64,000 nt of DNA from Populus alba. Its lineage: Eukaryota > Streptophyta > Magnoliopsida > Malpighiales > Salicaceae. This document shows, in pieces, positions 11,401 to 22,300 of this stretch (its first letter is position 1; each line of letters begins with the position of its first letter). Position numbers and translations under genes: made by a program. The notes below the pieces were generated by a model, which was given only the letters and a program-made list of their open reading frames with translations, searched no databases and had not been told where the DNA came from. The DNA is taken from positions 9,858,001 to 9,922,000 of the forward strand of contig NC_133296.1 of the NCBI RefSeq assembly GCF_005239225.2, read 5' to 3'.

Positions 11401-14400
11401 TGGCATATTTTATGCATTTCATGAAAAGGACTGGTTCCTGTCTTTCTCATCTATCTATCTATCTGTGAATTGTCTCGGTCTGTACTGATTGTGACCAGAT
11501 AATGGGTTATGTCTTTCTATCTTCCTTCGCAGGCTTTGGACTCCAATAGATGGTGAACTTGATGATTACATTATTAATCCAAAGCCTAGTGGTTATCAGG
11601 TAATAAATATATATGAAATGAGTCAATAAGTGCTATTAAATACTTATTCAGATAGTAGGTCTATTGTTGCATTCAAGAACGCTATAGTCTGACAGACATA
11701 TAAATGTTTGCTACTAGCTATAGAGAAGTCACTGAAAAATCTATTAGCATTAAATTCCATCCGTCTTTTCCATAGAGCCATAAATACACACTCAAAACAA
11801 AGGGGAGAAGAAAGGAGGTTTTAGAATGGAATTTTAGTTCTCTAATATAGTTTAGGGAAAGATGTAATAACTAAAGCCTAGATACATTGTTATTACATTT
11901 TTGACCAGCAGCTGAGGAGCCTATTTGTTATCAAGTGACGTACTCATAAAACCAATCTAGGCCTACAGACTAACGAAATGATGATCTTTCTGAATTCTTC
12001 AATCTAGGCATATAGCTACTGCTGCTGCTACTGATAACAAAACCTTACCCCATTTCAAATGACATTCTGATGTATAAAGATGTCCACTAAATCTCATGAC
12101 GTGAGGGTATAATTACTTTCATTATACATTTTCTCAACTTGGGTAAGTGAAACATAGAACCAAATGATAAAGGAAACAAACCTGAAGGTAACCAAACATG
12201 AAAAATCAGTTTATTTGATCAATTAAAACCAATCCCTGGAGAATGTCTATTTAGGCTCCTTATGCACCAAAGTCAAAGCACAAACTCAATAGGAATAAGA
12301 AAAGTGAAACATAAGATTCTTGCCCTATACTCTCTAGAATGCTTTCGCTATGATATCCCTCCTTAAATGAATAGCTTTTAATAATCTTGCATGCAGTGAG
12401 CATGAAATTGGTCTAAAAGGAATAGTATGTATTTGGTCTTGTTACAAAACTTGGCATGATTTGCATTTTACTTGACGTTTGTTCGGCTATTTGTCTCAAT
12501 AAAGCTAGGTCTATTCTGCCCGCGCATGTCTTGTCATATTTTAAATCTTAACTTTTATTTACATTTGCAATCCCTCCACAGTACAATGCAAGTTCTAAAA
12601 GGATTATGATTAGTATGTACTAGATTTGTGGCCTGTGATTTATCATGGTCCGGGTTGATTTTTCTGCAACATAAAAAGTCGATACTCAAGTGCTGCAAGT
12701 GTGTTTTAAAGAAGAAAAAAAATAAAAAGCCTCGAGTCGACCTGAACTAGTATGCCAAACTCTTAACTCGAGTCTTGAGGCTGGGCCAGCCTTATAAAAA
12801 GCAAATTGAAAAAAATAATGATAATCAATCCCCAACAATCCAAATGTAGAAGGCTAAAATAAAAAAAGGTCATCATAAAAAAGCTCAAAAAAATAAAATA
12901 CCTGCAAACCCAGGTAAGCTTGCGAAACCTTGTGAGTTTGATATAAAAGGCAAAACATGAAAAATTACAAAGTTTAATTTTAAAGGGAACCCAATTTGGA
13001 AGGACGAAACCAAAATAATATATTAAAAAATGATCCCAAAAAAATAGCCAGGTTAATTGGCCAAACATTGAACAATGAAATTGAAAAAAAAAGTGCAAAA
13101 AAAAAAACGATGCTAATTTGTATTAACTTTTCAAATTCGTGACTCAAATTACTAAACTGGAAACATCTTATCCGGAAAAACCACAGGTAATTCCCAACAA
13201 ATAAAATATCGAAGGATGAAATTAAAAAAAAAAAAACAATTCAATTATATGAGAATGAGGATCAAATGTAAAATAAAAATAAATGAGAGGACAACTTAGA
13301 ATTTAGAAATGAAAGGTAAAATTGAAAAGAAAAATTAAATTCACCAAACAATTAAAAAAAACATTAAAATAAAAAAATAACTACCAGATTTGAAAAAAAT
13401 AACAAATCCTAATTATGGACCCAATGATGAAATTGAAATTTGACAAGGGACAAAAACAAAAAATAGAAATAAAAAAAACGAGGATCAAAATTAAAATATC
13501 AATAAATAAGAGGATAATTTTGAATTTTTGAAGAGCTAGCGTGAATTTCAATGGGGTGGAGAGAGAATAGAGGAGAAGAAAGAAGAGGCTGCCGATGATA
13601 AATTGTTGCCTCAATCACTAAACGTGTTGTTTGAAGAGCTTGAAGAGCGTGAAAGAACTCCACAGTTTGGCATGAGCCATGTGCTAGCTTTTTTATTTAA
13701 TAATATTATACATTTTGATTTGGCATGAGCCATGTGCTAGCTTTTTTATTTAATAATATTATACATTTATCAAAATACCATACTTCCTTGAAGCCAACTT
13801 GATTATAATAAAAAAACCTGGATGAAATTACTACAAAGCCCCTAAAAGCAAGTTTAATAATTTTTGTTTTTAAGGCTATTAAAGTCATTTTACTATGTTA
13901 AAAAATTGAAAAGACAAACACTTCTGAATGCAAGTTTAATATTTTTTACTTGTAAGATCAATTAAATTATTTTACCGTGCTAAAAAATTATGAGAAGACA
14001 TTTTGTTTCTAATTAATTTGATAATGATGAATGAACCCTTATGAAAAAATCGTTCTACCATGAGAATTTCACTGTTTCAATCTATAGTAACCTGTGGGTA
14101 CAATAAAACTCTGATTATTTTTTTTTGTTTTTTAATTTGGTCTTATTGTAGTTCTTGCTTACCAAGTTTAGCATGATTTGCATTTGACTTAAATTTGTTT
14201 GGTTACATGTCTCAATAAAGCAGGTCTACTCTGTTTGTGCGTGTGTTTTTTCATATTTTAAATCTGAACTTTTTGTTTACATTTGCAGTCTCTACACACT
14301 GCAGTACAAGGTCCCGATAATGCACCTTTGGAAGTCCAAATAAGAACACAGGTATGAAGTGAAATTTAAAATGTCAATTCTGTGATACAGCTCATAAAAT

Positions 14401-17400
14401 TGCAATAGATCATTTTTTTGTGCTGTTGGATCAATTTTTTTACTGTAAAAAATTATTCAAATATTGATAATATGTTTTTTTAATAATCTTTTTAATCATG
14501 AACTTAAAATATAATACATATTGGATGATATTTTTTTAAAAAAAGTATTAAGACAGTGACATATTGAATCAACTCGGGTTAATTTGTTAAATCTATGATA
14601 TAAGCTAAGAGACCGTGATAACTCTATATAAAAAAAAATTAAAATAAATTATGAGAGCCAATTTCTAATCAACCTAATATTGAAAGATGGAATTGAAAAA
14701 AGAGAACTAAATTAAAAAAAAAAAAAAACAAAAAAACTACTTGAGTCAACTGAGTTAACTTGCCAAACCAGTGATCTAAGTTATAAGATCAATAAAAAAA
14801 CATGATGAAGCCTAATTTTAAATGATCAATTAGAAAGTGGCAAAAAAAAATATAGAAAAGCAGCCAAAAAAAAAAAAATTCTAGTCAGCTTGTTAAACCT
14901 ATAACTTGGGTGGTGAAATTGAGATAAATTCATAGAAAATAAATCGAAAAAAATTACAAAACTTCTTTTCTAAAGATTTAATATTGAAGGTTGAAATATA
15001 GAAAAAAAAATTAAATTAATAAGACCAATACATAATTACATAATCTAACAGGAAAAAATAAATTGCGAAGCAAACACTATTCTCAAAACAATTTAAAATT
15101 GAAAGAAAAAAAAAAGGTTGATGGATAAAATTAAAAAAAAAAAAAAAACAATGAAATAGTATTATGTGGGTGTGGATATATTGATTTGGCCACACTATTT
15201 ATGTTTTGTTAATAATTAATATCTATTCTCTCACAGAAAATGCACGAGTATGCTGAACATGGACTTGCTGCCCACTGGCTTTACAAAGAAACTGGAAACA
15301 CGTTGTCTTCCATTGGAAGCACTGATGAATCTGAAACTGAAGCATCCTCGTATCTTTCCAAAGATATTGATGATCAAACTTCCATAGAAGATGATCAGTT
15401 TCAAAAGTACCAGTCCCTCAAAGCAGGACATCCTGTCCTTAGAGTGGAAAGAAGTCATTTACTGGCTGCTGTTATAATCAGGTATGCTATGATTTCTTTC
15501 CTCTCACAGGAAAAAAATTAGAGAAATTTGTTGACTATTTTAGGCTAGTGCTGTAGAATTTGGTGATTTAGGTGCTTAAAAGTTAAAAACACTGGTCTGA
15601 ACAATAAAGCTTTAGTCCCAAACTAGGTGACTCTCATCATTAGGTTCAATTAATTGCTTTTTGATTAAAAGTATCACCGCTTTCTCACATATCTAGCAAA
15701 AGGTTGTACTTGATTCATGATAATTTCCTGCTGCAGTTGAAAGCCTACGAAGCAGATTTATAATGCTCGAGTTATTCTTGCTTAGATTCCACAATAGGAG
15801 AGTACAAGCTCTCCTACATAGGAACGCTAACAAGCCCGCCTATTTAAGGTCTGAATAAAACATGTACTAGGAAAATAAAAACTTGACTCTACTAGAGAAA
15901 TTCCTAGCAACTTGCAAAATTATGGAATTATCCCTGACTCTACTACCTGGGACACAGCTGCTGCTGGAATCGAAAGCCCACTGGAAAACCTAAACTAACT
16001 TCCTACTTGGAATTGTTTATGGAACCAAATTAAAGCTTAGGGTTGAATGTTTGTCTCCTTCTGTTCCTTGCCTAAATATTCACCTGAATCAAAGCTAAAT
16101 TCATAGGTTGCATTCATGGTGGGTTTATTGTTTTCCATCTTTTTATTTTTCATCCCGTCACATTATAGCCAAACATAACGACTTAGAGGTTGAAATTCTC
16201 CAATATTTGCATTTCAGAGTAGAAAAGGGTGGAAGAGAATTGCTTGTTGCTGTTAGCTTTGGATTGGCAGCTTCTGAAGCAGTAGCTGATCGAAGATCTT
16301 CTTTTCAAATAAAGCAATGGGAAGCTTATGCAAGATTATTTAAGAAGGTTGAGCTCCTCCTCTTTCTATATTTAATATGTGTAGTGAATTTTAACAATAT
16401 TCAAGATAGATATTTGGAGATTCTAAACATCTCCCGAAACTTTTATTCTTTAATGCTCAAAGTGCCATGCTTTGTGAAGTATAAAGAAATTGGCTTTTGA
16501 GGAAAAGAACTTGAGAAGAGTTTGTTTGGAATTTTCCAAGCTGTTAGGGGTTTGAACTCTTTAGTCTTTTATTTTTCATAATAATCTTGTTGTTTGCAAA
16601 CAACTTTTCCCATCACTTGGAACAAATTTTACAATGTATGATAGTAATGATGTGAAAATATAGTGGTAGCAAAATGATGATGATGTGTTGTAATTGTGAT
16701 TGTTGCAATAAGATAATGGTGGTGATGACAACCACTACGATGGTAATGGTGGCAGCAACAGCAGAGCGGTAGTGATAGTGGTGAAAGTGATGGTGGTTGA
16801 AATATTTGGATGATTGTTACTTGATAATTGTCTTATTTTATAGAACTTTATGATATGAAAATATTTTATAATAAATAAACTTAGTTTATAGTTTGAATGT
16901 AAAATATTATACATAAACCAATTTTTTTGTAAAATATTCTACACGAAACAAGAACCCTTAGATTGTATGAATGATGAGGTTAATTACCGCTTGCGCTTTT
17001 ATTGATGACTTGGCTTTCTAGGTATCTGATGAGTGGTGGTGTGAGCCAGGACATGGTGATTGGTGTACTTGCCTTGAAAAGTATACATTTTGTCGTGATG
17101 GTATGTACCACAAGGTATGTTTAATATGAACCTTTTTTTTTAATACATGTTTTATGTGACTTGATGAGAAAAGGTAAATGCTGACTTCATTGTTCCATGA
17201 TATTTAAGCATGGCATGAAATTTGTTTATAATGTGAAACTTACATTTTTCAAATAAGAATTGTGAAGGAGATTCACAGTATTTTGAAAACTGGTAGTTCA
17301 TCACTTCACATGTTGTCAAATGCAAATAGGAGTGATTTCTAAACAAAAGCTTCTTATAAAGGATATTTCTTTCTCCCAAAGTAACTGGAAGTAGTGTTAT

Positions 17401-20400
17401 AATCTCTCAACACCATTGCCCCATTTCCCTAGCTTGTACTAGTGTTATTGACCCATTAGCAGACCTATACCCAAGCAAGAGTCTAGGTCAATTGGTCTCT
17501 AGTTAAACCAGTAGGGCATTGGTAGAACTGTTGGCTCAAGATAAAATAAGATTGTGATTTGTAATCTTTTAATTTAAATTATAAAAAATAGAAAACAAAA
17601 CACAAATTTTGTAGAGATTACTAGGTTGCAATTATGAAGCCCACCTTAATTTTTACTTTTTGGAGGGAAAAGCAATTATGAAGCCCACCTTTATTTTTAA
17701 TTTTTTTGAGGGAAAAGCTTGTTAAGAGCTAGAAGTGAGGCTAGAGACTTAAAGACAGGTGTGTTGGAGTGTGGAGTGGGGTCTGTTGTTTGGTGTCAAT
17801 TTTTATTGGTTATTTATTATAACTTTTACTTTTTCTCAAGGAGTTGACCTTTTATTGTTATTGTTTAACTAGATTATTACCCCAAGGACTAAACGATGTG
17901 GGTTTCTTGATCACGTGGTCAAGTAACCTTTAATGAAGTTGAAATATAACTCAAAAAGCTGAAAAACCAGGTTTTATAAAATAATGATATAGAGGTAAAC
18001 CCATTACACAAGAACCAAAAGTATTGGAATAAACTTGGACTCAGATATAAATATGTACCTCACAACTTGAAGTATGCAAATGATGCCACGAAACCAATTA
18101 ATTTTTGATAAGGTGGTTGTACGATTTTAATTTTCTTTGCAAAGAAAGGATGTTCAACCACAAACAATCAAAAGGAAGAAACTCACGTTTATTATCATTA
18201 AGTTGCTGAAATTTACAGCTCTAAAACCATTACATAGTCTCATCTAAATGACTCTAATGCATCTCTTTTGGATTGCAAGCCACGAGCCCAATCTAAGGAT
18301 TAGCTACCATAAGTCTAATAATGAAGTAAACCCTAAACAATACTTAATGGGCCATAACTAATCTAAATTAAAATTATTTGTTCAACTTTAAATGAATAAA
18401 ATAGGATAATAAAAGCGAAGTCTCCATGCTAGAATTTCTCCATGTAGCTCAAATCTCAAGCTCTCTTGAGTAGTTTTGGTCAAAACTTTTAGTGTTAGGA
18501 ATTCATTCAACTAGGAAACTTTGTTTTGATTGCTATAATTTTCTTTCTTATATTGCCCCTTTTTAGTCTTCTTGATATGCTAGGAATACCTGCAAAATAA
18601 GAAAACAAAAAACCAAGAAAAAGATCTCCTTAGATGCCATCACATCAAGTCCATGTGAGATTTGAAATCCTTGCAAAGCATGAACTCCAATTATTCAATG
18701 AATCTAGGCCATATTAGGAATCCTTGTAGCCCAAGTCCATGCATAAGTTTAGGGTCTAAATAAGTATCATTTAATCTGCATTTGCTGTTCAAAATTAAAC
18801 CATTACAAATCTGGATTGACTGGGCTGAAAATAGTCAAGAAAGAACACTTTGTCGACGAATCTACCAAAACAATAGCAATAACTTCGACCAATTTAAATA
18901 ATATGTTCTTGAACTTTGATTGACTTGAAACTTTACCACAATATAGTTTTATATGTCTAGTATCTCTCTGTAAAATTTCAGCTCGCTCTGATATATGGTT
19001 TGAGAGATATGCTTGATCTCACAAAACTAGTGAGGATTATTTCAAGTCAAAATTTGGACTTAACCTGGTTCATATCATCTCCTTTTTCTTCAAAAGGATT
19101 CTTTCTCAAATCTATAACAAGAAGATTATCTCTTGAAGAAAACAAATGAGTACCAAGCTGAAAAATAGCATCATTATTAAAGTTCAAAAGAACTTTGTTA
19201 GCAAAGAAGATCTCCTTGATATACAAGCATCTCCCTGATATACTAGCTCATTTTCAGCCATCTTTTCCTTCAATTTCAGTTGCTGATTAAATATTTGCCT
19301 AGGTGTAAAAGGTGCAAGAGTTCAGGCCTTCCATCTATCTCAAATGAATATTTATTTGTCAATCCATCATTCATAACTCTTCTATTATACTGTCATGGTC
19401 TACCTAGCAACAAATGACTAGCTTGTATTGACACAATTTCACATAACACTTCATCACAATATTTACCAATTGAAAAAACAGCTAAAACCTGCTTATTTAC
19501 CTTCACCTCACCACTATTATTCTATCACTGTAATTTATAAGGTATGTGATGTTTGGTATTAAGCAAGTTTAACATTTTTACTAATTTAGTACTAGTTACA
19601 TTAGTGCAACTACCACCTTCTAGAATTAAGTTACATACCTTATTTTGAACATGACATCTCGTGTGAAATATGTTCTCCATCTGATTTTCCAAATCATCCA
19701 CCTTGAGGTGCATATTCAGTGCTCTCATCATCACAAGTGTTTCCCTCAACTTGATAGCATTTTCCAATGATGACATCTTCATCCCTCTCATCAGTCTCAA
19801 CATTATTATTGGTTTTCATAACCATAACTCTTTTGTGTAGATGTTGTGAATCAACATGATCTAAACCCAAATAATGAAAGCATTTAATATCATGGTTACG
19901 AGAAGTAGAAGTATCATTGTTACTTTTACCAACGCCTAAGATGTCTTTCTTCTCTCTTGGTATTCGATTTTTACCCTCATCATTTGGCTGTGATGGACCA
20001 GCCCTAGTGTTAGCCTTCCAATTAGGTTTTCAAGGTGTCGAAGGGCTTAATCATTGGCTTCGTTGAATGATACCTTTCTGTTTAAGCTGTCTCTCCACCT
20101 TTACGACCATATAAACCATTTCTTTTAACTCCATATAATGATGCAACTCCACAATATAAGTTATATCACTATTAATTCCATTCATGAATCTAGCCATAGT
20201 AGCCTTTCTATCTTCCTCAATATTAACCCGAATCATAACAAGTTTCATCTCTTTGAAGTACTCATCAACACTCTTTGTATCTTGGCACAAACTCTACAAT
20301 CTTTGATATAATTCTCTGTAGTAATGGCTAGGCACAAATCTCATCCTTAAAATGGATTTCATCTTATTCTAAGTATTAATTTGCCTCTTAAAATTCTTCT

Positions 20401-22260
20401 TGTGGTTTGTCACCAACTAATCTCACAACACAATGACAGTCATTATAAACAATCACAACAAACTTGATTTTCTTGAGCTCCAGATAATTATGACAAAAAA
20501 AATAAAATTCATTCCACTTTCTTCCACTCTAAATAAGCTCCCATATCATTCTTTCTCGAAAAAGCCAGTATTTTCAACTTAATTGTATCAAAATCTTCAC
20601 CAAATTCATTCCACTTTCTTCCACTCTAAATAAGCTCCCATATCATTCTTTCTCGAAAAAGCCAGTATTTTCAACTTAATTGTATCAAAATCTTCACCAA
20701 ACTCAATTTTATGGTCACCATACTTGTAATTACTTCTCTAGTTGAAATTATCATAATATCTATCATCTCATACCAATGATTCCGCTGCTGTCCAAACTGT
20801 TCCCATGGCCCAACGACATATTATCAAAATCAATATCACTTATGTCCACATTATCAGCCACAAACTCATCCACATCGGTGTGAACTCATCTTACAACCCT
20901 TATAATATTAAATTCTCTTTGCTCAGGTCTATTTTGAACCTCATCTTGATCATTAGCACACTGCCTCTCCAACCTATACAACCTATCTCCAAATTTATTG
21001 GCTTTTTGGTTCATTCACTGATTCATAATTCGCAACTGAGTTCCAATCTTATTTTCTTCTCTGTGGTGCCAAGTTATTGCTTGACTCCGATATCTTTGAA
21101 TCAAAAAAATTGGTTAGTTGACAAGAAATATATTCTTTACTCATTTCCTGACGTGTTTACACTCTCGTGTTTTACTTAAGGATCTGTGATGATTCACAAG
21201 ATACTTTACGACAAGACGAGGACATACTAGAATTAATATGAGAAACTAAAATTAACACAAAAATTATCTCTAAACTATAGAAATAATCTAACTGAAACTT
21301 AAAACTAGGAAAACCCGAAACAACCCAAATTTATTTGAACCGAACCGATTATAAAACTTTTGACCCAAACCGATTTGAATATATATATATAATCTTGATG
21401 CAACAACAAAAATTTTCTGGATGATATGTAATTTGTTTTTATCAAGAAACCCTAATTAACACAAACCCTAGTGATAGGCGTGAAGAAAAATCAATAATGA
21501 AAACTAGTCAATAAACATTTTAAGGAAAAATTCACATCTGACTTGATGCATATCATTTAAGATACACCTAGCAAATTAAAGAGGGGAGTAGAGGGCAGGC
21601 GGGTGTAGTCCCTATAAAAAGAACATAGCAAAAATACAAGATTTAAATTTGATTAAATTGTGAAAAATGTCAAGTCAAATTGAACCCTTTGGTTTCAGAT
21701 TTTCAGTTATTTTTTGGGTCCATTTATGTTTTACATTACATGACCATGATTTGTTAATTGATGGAAGATAGCCAATATCATGATGACATGTGCACTACAC
21801 CCTGCATTAAAATTAATTGCTCCATTTTTTTTTTTCCAATTTTATTGACCTTAATAAATTTTAATTGTATTTTACTTCTAATTTTTCTATGTTTTAATTT
21901 TTTTGTTGAATTTTTAATTTCAATTTTAATTGGCTACCTTTGGTCAATTAACAAATCATTGTCAATCTAATGGAAAACATGGACGAAGGGTTTAAAATAA
22001 CTTAATTCTAGAATTAAAGGATTTGATTTGATCAAATTATAAGTAGAGGGTTTAATTTAACTAAATTCACATATCACAGAGGCATCCGACAATTTTCAGT
22101 CTTGTTATAGTGGGACTGTAACGTGTCAACATCTGATTGGCCAGCAACTGGTCAACTGACATCGTTCAATCAAACTAACGGACATGGATGGAGGGTCTCA
22201 AATGGTCCAATTCGGGTGGTGGAGGGGTCAATTATAGTTTTTTTTTTTTTTTTCTTTTCA

Positions 22261-22300
<40 letters not shown>

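Noticed and set aside
16680..16800. GGTGGTGATG-type stretch as a coding or regulatory repeat
   Set aside because: It is a degenerate trinucleotide-like tract inside RSH intron 15, with stops in all frames and no precise period.
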